A stretch of DNA of 43,922 nt from CAJBVG01 sp943371235 (GTDB taxonomy: Bacteria > Bacteroidota > Bacteroidia > Sphingobacteriales > Sphingobacteriaceae), in assembly GCA_943371235.1 (NCBI GenBank), contig CALRTZ010000026.1, forward strand, positions 1 through 43,922. The letters are read 5' to 3'. Of the stretch, positions 33,677 to 40,927 are shown piece after piece. Position 1 is the stretch's first letter; each line of letters begins with the position of its first letter. Under the pieces are notes generated by a model that was not told the origin of the DNA, did not search any database, and worked only from the letters and a program-made list of their open reading frames with translations. The translations under genes were made by a program, and so were the position numbers.

Positions 33677-35014
33677 TTAATATACTTTAGTTTGTGGATT
33701 CCAAATTGTCCAACCAGTAGTCCAATCTGTAGTACCCATAGCACCTCTAAAAGTTGTTGTAGTAAAGAATGCTGCATCTAATCCTGTAAATGCTGCACCA
33801 GCTAATGCTACCGAACCTGTAGTTGGCATAAAACTTGGAGCGTTTAAGTTAGAGATGTTTCCTAAATTAACTGCTGTTGGAGTAGTTAAAGAATTTCCAT
33901 CAGCTATTGCTTTCACTTGTAGTGTAGAGTCGTTAAATGTTGTGTTATCTCTGCTCAAATAAGGCTTAGTAATTGCATGTACTAAGTTGTTTCTGAATTT
34001 AGATTCGCCTGCGTTAAATGCATCTGCTGCACCTTGACCGTCAACACAGAATCCTGCTTTTGCGTAACCTAATAAAATAGAGTTATGTAATTCGAATCTT
34101 GTATTTCTTCTCCAACGGTTTGCATAGTTGTGGTTAGCTGCTGTGTTAGCTGCACCGTTTGGACCAACAAACGTTACGTTAGATAATACTGGTTTAGTGA
34201 AAGGAAGAGCTCCAGAAGAAGCACCATCGTTATCACACTCAATACCGTTACCTGCATCGCCACCGTCAACAAAAGCTGGATCGCGGAATGAAATAGCGTA
34301 TTGAATTTGACCTCTGTATCCAAAGTCGAAATCGAAATCATCATCTGCAGTAGCAAATGCGATTAAGTATTTACAGTTAACAGTTCCACCGAAAAATTCG
34401 AATGCATCATCATTAGAATACAATGCTTGTATGTTTTCGATTTTAGTTCCTCTACCAACACCACCCATTGTTAATCCATTAATTTCTGAACCTGGTTGTG
34501 CAGCAATACCAGCAAACTCAATACGTACAAACGTCATTGAACCTGAGTTATCGTTGTCATCAGTACCACCATAAGGTCTACCAACACCACCTTCAATAGT
34601 TGGCTCTGTAGATCTGTTTGTAGTTGCTTTACCTAATATAATAATACCACCCCAATCACCTGGAGCTCTTAATCCTACGCCTTTACCTGATGTAAATACT
34701 ACTGGACTGTTTGCTGTTCCGTTTGCGAAAATTTGAGCACCTCTTTCAATAATTAATGCACCTTTTTCTGTTACATCAGAACGAACAATTGTACCTGCTT
34801 CAAATGTAATGCTAGCACCACTTTGTACATATACATAACCTTTTAAAATTACTGTATCCGCTGCTTTTAAAACGGTGTTTGTTGTAATGTTACCTTGTAA
34901 GATAACTCTGTTTCCTGTTACTGGCGTAACGTTTGTATCTTCATCTTTTTCTGTACAAGAAGAGATTACAATAGATCCAAGCATTAATAATGCTAAAACT
35001 TTAATTGATTTCAT
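33677..35014 (-). CDS. Single-module beta-helix-type surface lipoprotein
   Basis: The start at 35014 (MKSIKVLALL) is preferred: an ATG at 35062 lies upstream of the predicted transcription start. The 445-residue protein has a lipoprotein signal peptide with lipobox VISSC, then one copy of the module seen twice in the 1042-residue protein: GNITTNTVLKAADTVILKGY, GTIVRSDVTEKGALIIERGA, GDWGGIIILG, FVRIEFAGIAAQPGSEINGL, GTVNCKYLIAFATADDDFD and FGYRGQIQYAISFRD. It has no T9SS sorting domain, so it should be anchored by lipid rather than through T9SS. It directly follows receptor 2. I infer that it works with that receptor as a surface ligand-binding partner; ligand unknown. Confidence 0.85.
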   Translation of the reverse strand: MKSIKVLALLMLGSIVISSCTEKDEDTNVTPVTGNRVILQGNITTNTVLKAADTVILKGYVYVQSGASITFEAGTIVRSDVTEKGALIIERGAQIFANGTANSPVVFTSGKGVGLRAPGDWGGIIILGKATTNRSTEPTIEGGVGRPYGGTDDNDNSGSMTFVRIEFAGIAAQPGSEINGLTMGGVGRGTKIENIQALYSNDDAFEFFGGTVNCKYLIAFATADDDFDFDFGYRGQIQYAISFRDPAFVDGGDAGNGIECDNDGASSGALPFTKPVLSNVTFVGPNGAANTAANHNYANRWRRNTRFELHNSILLGYAKAGFCVDGQGAADAFNAGESKFRNNLVHAITKPYLSRDNTTFNDSTLQVKAIADGNSLTTPTAVNLGNISNLNAPSFMPTTGSVALAGAAFTGLDAAFFTTTTFRGAMGTTDWTTGWTIWNPQTKVY

Positions 35015-35044
35015 TTTTTCGTTTGTTGAATTGAATTTCTTATA

Positions 35045-35106
35045 CAAAGAAACACCCCTCACGTTAACTCTTAATAAATTCTATATTAAGTTTAGATTAA
35101 ATGAGG
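35045..35106 (-). promoter_or_regulatory. Promoter and 11-bp boxes of the beta-helix lipoprotein gene
   Basis: TTTCTTTG (35052-35045, minus) is a one-mismatch -7 element. GTTAAC starts at 35068 (exactly 16 bp upstream), a weak ATTTAT at 35079, CTTAAT at 35090 and TTTAAT at 35101, all 11 bp apart. The boxes lie inside the loop of an 11-bp inverted repeat. Confidence 0.65.
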
Positions 35107-35112
35107 GGTGTT
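35051..35112 (-). terminator. 11-bp inverted repeat around the operator boxes (possible receptor 2 terminator)
   Basis: AACACCCCTCA (35051-35061) and TGAGGGGTGTT (35102-35112) are perfectly complementary with a 40-nt loop that contains the operator boxes. It lies 24 bp after the receptor 2 stop and is followed on the minus strand by TTCTTT. It may act as terminator, operator or both. Confidence 0.5.
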
Positions 35113-35136
35113 AGGATATATTTTTTTAACCTTCTC

Positions 35137-37926
35137 TTAAAGTAGAGGAAGGTTGTAGCTGAAACCAACACTGATGGTTGATCCGAATTTCATGGTACTT
35201 ATAATTCTATCAGAATCTTTATTGTAAGCATTTTTAGCATCTAAGTTTTGATAGAATATTTGACTTTGATTAAAGATATCTGAAATGTTTAATTTGATTT
35301 CTGCTTTACGCTTCATCACTCTTCTTGAAAGCTGTATGTCCATTACGTTTCTAGAGTTTTCATAAATATCAGGATATCCTTGGAAACCAACTGAAAATAT
35401 TCTGTGTCCAACTCTGTTAAATAACACACTTGCAGCATACATACTGTTCTTCGAATTGTACTGTAATCCTCCGTTAAATAAATATGGCGATTGACCTTGT
35501 AATGCTCTTTCAATTCCTCCTTGATTTACCAAGAACACTTTTGAGTACATGAATGATGCATTGGTATAAAAAGTTAATTGTTCAAAGAATTCAGAAAAAT
35601 CTATAAATCCTAATTTCTTGCGGAACTCTAATTCGATTCCATACGTATTCGCTTTATCAGCATTATCAAAAGATAATCTTCTTAAATCTGCATTTGAACT
35701 TGAGTTTACAATTTGCTCAATTGGATTTCTAAATTGCTTGTAAAAACCTGTAAAAGTAATGGCTTCACCAGCACTTGGGTAATACTCTATACGTGTATCA
35801 ACATTATAATTTTCACTTCTTTTTAAATTCGGATTTCCGATTAACGATGTACCTGTTAAGAAATCGTAAAATTCAAATGGTGCTAATTCTCTAAACTCAG
35901 GGCGTGAAACTGTTTTAGAAGCAGAAAATCTGTAATTCGTTTTTTCGTTTATTTCATAAGTGAAATTCATCGAAGGCAAAATGTCAATATATGTATTGTT
36001 CGATTCAACTTTGGTAGAAGTTGCATCTAATGCATCTATGTTCTGATTAAACATTTCCATACGCACTCCCATGTTTAATTTAATGTGAGAACGGATTTGT
36101 TGATCAATCATAATATACGCTGCATTTAACATAGAAGTCGCGTAGTACTTATCACTGTTATTTGTAAATTCATTTAATACAAATCCATTTGCTGAAATAT
36201 TTTCTTCAGCAAAAATTTGATCTTTTGGTAATAACAATAAACTATCATTACTAGCAAAATTTGCTTTCGTGTAGTTGAAAATTCTTGCGCTGAAATTTCT
36301 TTGTTTCATTAAGCTTAATCCACCAACTTTTAATGAACCCTTTTGTTCCATTACTTTGTATGGCACAGAAACCGATACATTGCCTCCGAAATTACTCTCT
36401 TGCATTTCAGAGAAAAATCTACGTGAGTTTCTGTCTACTAATGTATAAGGCGCATCTGTTTGGTCAATTGGTCTGTTGTAAAAAATTGTTCTTAAATCAG
36501 GTTGACTGCTAGAAATATTTGCATAGTTTACATTCCAATTTAATTTAGTTTCTGAGCTAAATAAAGAATGGCTACCTTCAAATTGTGAATTCAACAAACT
36601 TTTTTGTGTTAATTCATTAGAGTTAAATCTAATGTTCACTAAGTTGTTTAAGTTGTCGCCATTTCTATCTAAATAACTCTCATCATAAACTCTATTGTAA
36701 ATGTTCTTAAATGAGATTTTATTATTTCCGTTTATGTAAGTGAAATTGGCTAAGGCTCCAGCGTTAGTTGTGAATTTGTACTGCTTATTTTCGTATGAGT
36801 ATACTGCACTCGGTCCATCGTAATCTAAACGACGAGATGGGTTAATTCTTTGATCGTTTCTGTAAGTGATTGAAGTTATAGCCCCAAAAGATGCTTTGTT
36901 TTTTAAGTCCTTTTTAGTACCAAATGTTATTTGATAGCTCTGACTAGGTAATGCTGTAGAGTTTTGCTCTCCATAAGAGTTAGACAAAGTTCTGGTTGCT
37001 GCTAATTGATTTGCTAAACTTGAACTTGCATATTTCTGACGAGATGTTGGGAAATCGCTTGATAATTTACGATCACCGTTTGAGAAGCCTAAATAATCTG
37101 TGGTATTTCTTCCGTTAGAAACAAAGTTTCTGAACGTAGATTGTGTATTAAAACCTATTGAAGTAGAAAAATCAATAAAATTTTCTTCAGGAATATCTTT
37201 AGTAATTACTTGAATAACTCCACCTGCAAAATCTGCAGGCAAGTTTGCCGATGCTGTTTTATTAATGGTTATTCTATCAATTAAGTTTGATGGAATAATA
37301 TCAAATGAAAATGCTTTTTTGTCTGGCTCTGAACTTGGCAACATTGCATTGTTAATTGTTGCGGTATTATATCTGTCGGCCAAACCACGTATTACCACAA
37401 ATTTATTGTCTTGTATTGAAGTTCCACTTACACGCTTTAAAACGTCAGATGTGTTCTTATCAGGAGATTTCTTAATTAAATCTGATGAGATACCATCAGA
37501 AATAGAGATGTTGTTTTTTTGCAATGTGTACATAGCACCTAAGCTTTCTTTTTTGAAACTTGAGGTAACTACCACTTCTTGCAAGGCTACACCACTCTCT
37601 GCCATAGTCATGTTTAAAGTAGTTGCTTTTCCTGCAGAAACTATAATGCCTTCTACAACCTTTGTTTCGTATGAAACGTATTTGAATACAAGTTTGTACG
37701 TGCCAGGGCTAAGGTTAGAGATTTCATACTCACCATCAAAATTAGCTTGTGTACCAATAGATGTACCTTCTATTAACACTACAGAACCAATTAAAGGCTC
37801 ATTATTCGATTTGTCGAATATTTTTCCAATGATTTTGCCCTTCGCAGGATTCTCATTTCCTGCCTGTGCAATGGCAATTTGCATGAATGCAAATACCATA
37901 ATAATCAAAAACTTAATACTTTTCAC
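35137..37926 (-). CDS. TonB-dependent outer-membrane receptor, module copy 2
   Basis: The 929-residue protein has a signal peptide (about 1-22, ending AQAG), a carboxypeptidase-regulatory-like domain (GKIFDKSNNEPLIGSVVLIE), a plug with VSGTSIQDNKFVVIRGLADR and FAGGVIQVITKDIPEENF, and a large barrel ending GFSYNLPLL. It shares long blocks with receptor 1, so the two receptor plus beta-helix pairs arose by duplication. No SusD-like gene accompanies it. Its promoter has three 11-bp-spaced CTTAA boxes, and the downstream lipoprotein gene has its own similar promoter. Ligand unknown; phosphate or organic phosphorus is an inference from the operator type and the porin. Confidence 0.92.
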   Translation of the reverse strand: MKSIKFLIIMVFAFMQIAIAQAGNENPAKGKIIGKIFDKSNNEPLIGSVVLIEGTSIGTQANFDGEYEISNLSPGTYKLVFKYVSYETKVVEGIIVSAGKATTLNMTMAESGVALQEVVVTSSFKKESLGAMYTLQKNNISISDGISSDLIKKSPDKNTSDVLKRVSGTSIQDNKFVVIRGLADRYNTATINNAMLPSSEPDKKAFSFDIIPSNLIDRITINKTASANLPADFAGGVIQVITKDIPEENFIDFSTSIGFNTQSTFRNFVSNGRNTTDYLGFSNGDRKLSSDFPTSRQKYASSSLANQLAATRTLSNSYGEQNSTALPSQSYQITFGTKKDLKNKASFGAITSITYRNDQRINPSRRLDYDGPSAVYSYENKQYKFTTNAGALANFTYINGNNKISFKNIYNRVYDESYLDRNGDNLNNLVNIRFNSNELTQKSLLNSQFEGSHSLFSSETKLNWNVNYANISSSQPDLRTIFYNRPIDQTDAPYTLVDRNSRRFFSEMQESNFGGNVSVSVPYKVMEQKGSLKVGGLSLMKQRNFSARIFNYTKANFASNDSLLLLPKDQIFAEENISANGFVLNEFTNNSDKYYATSMLNAAYIMIDQQIRSHIKLNMGVRMEMFNQNIDALDATSTKVESNNTYIDILPSMNFTYEINEKTNYRFSASKTVSRPEFRELAPFEFYDFLTGTSLIGNPNLKRSENYNVDTRIEYYPSAGEAITFTGFYKQFRNPIEQIVNSSSNADLRRLSFDNADKANTYGIELEFRKKLGFIDFSEFFEQLTFYTNASFMYSKVFLVNQGGIERALQGQSPYLFNGGLQYNSKNSMYAASVLFNRVGHRIFSVGFQGYPDIYENSRNVMDIQLSRRVMKRKAEIKLNISDIFNQSQIFYQNLDAKNAYNKDSDRIISTMKFGSTISVGFSYNLPLL

Positions 37927-37946
37927 TGTCTAATAAATTGTTTCCA

Positions 37947-37992
37947 CAAAAGTATTGCGACAATATTAAGCCAATGTTAAGAGTGAATTAAG
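37947..37992 (-). promoter_or_regulatory. Promoter and three 11-bp boxes of receptor 2
   Basis: TACTTTTG (37954-37947, minus) matches the -7 consensus exactly. CTTAAT, CTTAAC and CTTAAT start at 37970, 37981 and 37992: 16 bp from the -7 and then exactly 11 bp apart. No typical -33 TTTG is needed if an activator binds here. The leader is about 14 nt. Confidence 0.7.
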
Positions 37993-38035
37993 AAATAGTA
38001 CACGAAATGTTAGCCGGGTGTTAAATTTAAAATAG

Positions 38036-38123
38036 CGAATTGACGAATTAACGAATTTGCGAGCTTTCGAATTAACGAAAGAGCGATTCGATAGTTCGCA
38101 AATTCGCCATCTCGTTATTTCGA
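38036..38123. repeat. 8-bp-period array of eleven units, unit CGAATTAA, overlapping the DUF962 stop
   Basis: Eleven 8-mers in exact phase from CGAATTGA (38036) to TATTTCGA (ending 38123); the first half reads CGAATT and the second half is its complement. Perfect arms CGAATTTGCGA (38052-38062) and 38096-38106 enclose an inner hairpin CTTTCG/CGAAAG. The DUF962 stop codon (38115-38117) and its last two codons lie inside. Confidence 0.88.
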
Positions 38124-38606
38124 ATCCGATTGATAGGGCAAGCCTATTTTCTTGAACACAAAATGCAAGAGCCAAATAGGGCCAATCAACAAAAACTGCA
38201 CATCTTCTAAGAAAGAGGGCTTTTTACCTTCTACTTTATGTCCAATAAATTGAAATATCCATGCTACCACAAATATAATGACACAAACCAACCACATGGC
38301 TGGGCCTCCGGCTTGTTCTAAATACTCTAATTGAACAATCAGAAAAGAAAATAACCCAATTACCAAAATCATAGCAAAGGCTAAAATCGGGGATAATCTA
38401 TAATAATAGTATAATGCAAAGGCAATAACCAATGAAGCCCAATTAAAAAAGGGATATTGTTTCATAAACTCAGGCATCGGGATAGCCCATATTAAGCCTA
38501 GTAAACTAAATACAATAGATGGAACTGCTATCCAATGAATCAGCTTGTTCGTGCCGTTCTGGTGACTTTCACCGTACTTGACAAGGAGTGTGTCGAGTTT
38601 AGTCAT
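38115..38606 (-). CDS. DUF962 / Mpo1-like membrane protein
   Basis: The 163-residue protein has four or five transmembrane helices and the DUF962 signatures: YGESHQNGTNKLIHWIAVP near the N-terminus and FIGHKVEGKKPSFLEDVQFL with LIGPIWLLHF near the end. Yeast Mpo1 of this family is an iron-dependent dioxygenase that alpha-oxidises 2-hydroxy fatty acids; the conserved His residues (SHQN, IHW, GHKVE) are present, so the same chemistry is possible here but unproven. The end of the gene is built from repeat units. It lies 88 bp after rny across a repeat hairpin, so co-transcription is uncertain. Confidence 0.85.
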   Translation of the reverse strand: MTKLDTLLVKYGESHQNGTNKLIHWIAVPSIVFSLLGLIWAIPMPEFMKQYPFFNWASLVIAFALYYYYRLSPILAFAMILVIGLFSFLIVQLEYLEQAGGPAMWLVCVIIFVVAWIFQFIGHKVEGKKPSFLEDVQFLLIGPIWLLHFVFKKIGLPYQSDSK

Positions 38607-38611
38607 TTTTT

Positions 38612-38697
38612 TAGTCTTTAGTCATTAGTCTTTAGTCATTAGAAAGGAGCAACCTATTGCCATTTCTAATGACTAAAGACTAACGACTAGTATCTAT
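38612..38697. repeat. 7-bp-period array with a perfect 19-bp inverted repeat between rny and DUF962
   Basis: Left units TAGTCTT, TAGTCAT, TAGTCTT, TAGTCAT start every 7 bp from 38612. Right units TTTCTAA, TGACTAA, AGACTAA, CGACTAG, TATCTAT follow in phase from 38663 and take in the rny stop codon (38694-38696). Positions 38627-38645 and 38663-38681 are perfectly complementary over 19 bp, with a further GCAA/TTGC pair in the loop. Confidence 0.88.
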
Positions 38698-40250
38698 TTT
38701 GCAAACGACACTGCCCTTGTCTCTCTTATCACGGTAACTTTCACCTGACCAGGGTAAGTCATTTCTGTTTGAATTCTTTCTGCTATATCAAATGAAAGTG
38801 CTTCTGCTTGTTGGTCGGTGATTTTTTCACTCTCCACAATTACACGCAACTCTCTACCCGCTTGTATCGCAAATGTTTTTTCAACACCTGGGTAAGAAAG
38901 AGCTAAGTCTTCCATTTCTTTTAATCTCTTAATGTAGCTTTCTACTACTTCTCTACGTGCACCTGGGCGCGCGCCAGAAATAGCATCACAAGCTTGAATA
39001 ATTGGCGACAAAATGCTTGTCATTTCAATTTCATCGTGGTGAGCTCCAATTGCATTACATACTTCAGGATGTTCCTTATATTTCTCTGCTAATTGCATAC
39101 CCAATATTGCGTGTGGTACTTCCGGGTTATCTTCAGAAACTTTACCAATATCATGCAATAAACCTGCTCTTCTAGCCATCTTCACATTTAAGCCCAACTC
39201 TGTTGCCATTATCGCACAAAAATTTGCTACTTCACGTGAGTGTTGTAATAAATTTTGTCCATAAGACGAACGATATTTCATACGACCTACCATACGAATT
39301 AATTCAGGATGTAATCCGTGAATTCCTAAGTCGATTACCGTACGCTCTCCTGTTTCAATAATTTCTTCTTCTAATTGCTTTTTGGTTTTAGCTACCACCT
39401 CTTCAATACGAGCTGGGTGAATTCTACCATCCGTAACTAAACGGTGTAATGATAAACGAGCTAACTCTCTTCTAACTGGATCAAAGCCCGATAATATAAT
39501 CGCTTCAGGGGTATCATCTACAATAATTTCAATTCCTGTTGCTGCTTCTAATGCTCTAATGTTTCTTCCTTCTCTACCAATAATTCTACCTTTTACTTCG
39601 TCGCTTTCTATGTTAAATACAGAAACGGTATTTTCAATTGCTGCTTCTGTTGCAGAACGTTGAATGGTTTGAATTACAATTTTCTTTGCTTCTTTTGCTG
39701 CAGTCATTTTCGCATCTTCTACAATATCTTTAATCATCGACATTGCATTGGTGCGCGCTTCGTCTTTTAAGGCTTCAACTAATTGAGATTTTGCATCGTC
39801 TTGAGAGAGCCCCGAAATTTTTTCGAGTTGAGTAACTTGTTGAGTGTGCAATTGATCTACTTCTGCTTTCTTTTTATCCAAAATCTCGATTTGGCGATTT
39901 AAGTTTTGGCGTAAAGTATCTAGCTCCTGCTCTTTACGAGTGTTGTTCTCTAATTTCTGACCTAAACTTTGCTCTTTTTGCTTTAACGTGTTTTCACGCT
40001 GAGCTGCCGCAGTATTTTTTTGTTGAATTTCTTGCTCGTGTTCTGCTTTCAACTGTAAGAATTTCTCTTTTGCTTCGAGGAGCTTATTTTTCCTAAGTAG
40101 TTCGGCTTGAGCATCCGAATCTTTTATAATTTTCTCTGCTTTTTCTTTCGCAATCTGCTCATGATCTTGGATGCCTTTTTTTAGCAATACTTTTGCTACT
40201 AAAAATCCTATCACTAAAGCTACGATTCCGGTTACGATCGTTACTATCAT
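38694..40250 (-). CDS. rny: Ribonuclease Y
   Basis: The 518-residue endoribonuclease initiates mRNA decay at the membrane. An N-terminal transmembrane helix (residues 2-24) precedes a long coiled coil (about 30-190). The KH domain contains GRIIGREGRNIRALEAATG, and the HD domain carries HSREVANFCA and the metal motif LLHDIGKV. The C-terminal domain ends QVKVTVIRETRAVSFAK. It lies 83 bp after zapA on the same strand. The stop codon is part of a 7-bp repeat array. Confidence 0.97.
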   Translation of the reverse strand: MIVTIVTGIVALVIGFLVAKVLLKKGIQDHEQIAKEKAEKIIKDSDAQAELLRKNKLLEAKEKFLQLKAEHEQEIQQKNTAAAQRENTLKQKEQSLGQKLENNTRKEQELDTLRQNLNRQIEILDKKKAEVDQLHTQQVTQLEKISGLSQDDAKSQLVEALKDEARTNAMSMIKDIVEDAKMTAAKEAKKIVIQTIQRSATEAAIENTVSVFNIESDEVKGRIIGREGRNIRALEAATGIEIIVDDTPEAIILSGFDPVRRELARLSLHRLVTDGRIHPARIEEVVAKTKKQLEEEIIETGERTVIDLGIHGLHPELIRMVGRMKYRSSYGQNLLQHSREVANFCAIMATELGLNVKMARRAGLLHDIGKVSEDNPEVPHAILGMQLAEKYKEHPEVCNAIGAHHDEIEMTSILSPIIQACDAISGARPGARREVVESYIKRLKEMEDLALSYPGVEKTFAIQAGRELRVIVESEKITDQQAEALSFDIAERIQTEMTYPGQVKVTVIRETRAVSFAK

Positions 40251-40333
40251 TTTTTTCTGTAATTATTATTTATTTAACCATTATGCTATTAAAGCAACAT
40301 AATACGCTAAAGAATAATAAGAGACCTTAAAAT

Positions 40334-40627
40334 TTATTGCTTAAACAGGTATTCGCTGAGCTTTTTGTCAATTTTCTCCATTTGTTGGGAGAAATCGATG
40401 CTCATCGATTTATGGTTTTTATCTAGATTCAAATGTTCTGTAGCAACTTGTAAGATGCACATGGAAAGTAAATCTTGCTTATCTCGTACCGCATAGTTCT
40501 CTTGGAACTCCTTAATACGGTCGTTTACAAGCTTGGCAGCTTTCCGAACATTCTCTTCATCCTCACTATTTATTTTTAAAGGATAAACCCTGTCGGCAAT
40601 GTTAATTTTAATGGAAATTTCTCCCAT
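40334..40627 (-). CDS. zapA: Cell division protein ZapA
   Basis: The 97-residue protein matches ZapA: the N-terminal strand KINIADRVYPLKINSEDEEN, the helix VRKAAKLVNDRIKEFQENY and a C-terminal coiled coil. ZapA cross-links FtsZ filaments at the division site. It is 20 bp after the small coiled-coil gene and 83 bp before rny. Confidence 0.9.
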   Translation of the reverse strand: MGEISIKINIADRVYPLKINSEDEENVRKAAKLVNDRIKEFQENYAVRDKQDLLSMCILQVATEHLNLDKNHKSMSIDFSQQMEKIDKKLSEYLFKQ

Positions 40628-40647
40628 TTTTTCTATCAGCTAATTTA

Positions 40648-40926
40648 TTATTTGCTCAAAATAGCAATACATTTATCTATTTCACGCACAAAATCGTTAA
40701 TTTTCGTCTTAATGTCAAGTGTCTTTTCATCTGTTACCGCTACACTCTTGGCTAACTTTAAGATACGATGTTTTTCTTCTAAGTCTTTTAATTCGTTTGA
40801 TAGCGTTAAAAAACGTTTCCTCATTTGCTCATTATCATCTAATAGAAGTTCGTTTTGCTCCTTAAGGGCATCACAATACTCCATGAGCATGTCTACTTTT
40901 TTCTCTATGCTATCTAAATTTTTCAA
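40648..40926 (-). CDS. Small coiled-coil protein between pheT and zapA
   Basis: The 92-residue, highly charged protein is almost entirely predicted coiled coil: heptads from MEYCDALKEQNELLLDDNEQ through LSNELKDLEEKHRILK, then a short helical tail. It has no signal peptide or membrane span. I do not recognise a named family. Its place 1 bp after pheT and 20 bp before zapA, and its ZapB-like form, suggest a partner in division; this is inference. Confidence 0.75.
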   Translation of the reverse strand: MKNLDSIEKKVDMLMEYCDALKEQNELLLDDNEQMRKRFLTLSNELKDLEEKHRILKLAKSVAVTDEKTLDIKTKINDFVREIDKCIAILSK

Positions 40927-40927
40927 C

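Noticed and set aside
30630..37926. Polysaccharide utilisation locus (SusC/SusD)
   Set aside because: The receptors lack a SusD-like neighbour and no glycan hydrolase or lyase, sulfatase or sensor gene is present.
37265..37933. 222-codon open frame on the plus strand opposite receptor 2
   Set aside because: It lies wholly antisense to the N-terminal and plug domains of the receptor, which are clearly the coding strand.
40251..40333. 6S RNA beside zapA, as in gammaproteobacteria
   Set aside because: The spacer between zapA and rny is only 83 bp, too short for a 6S RNA of typical length.
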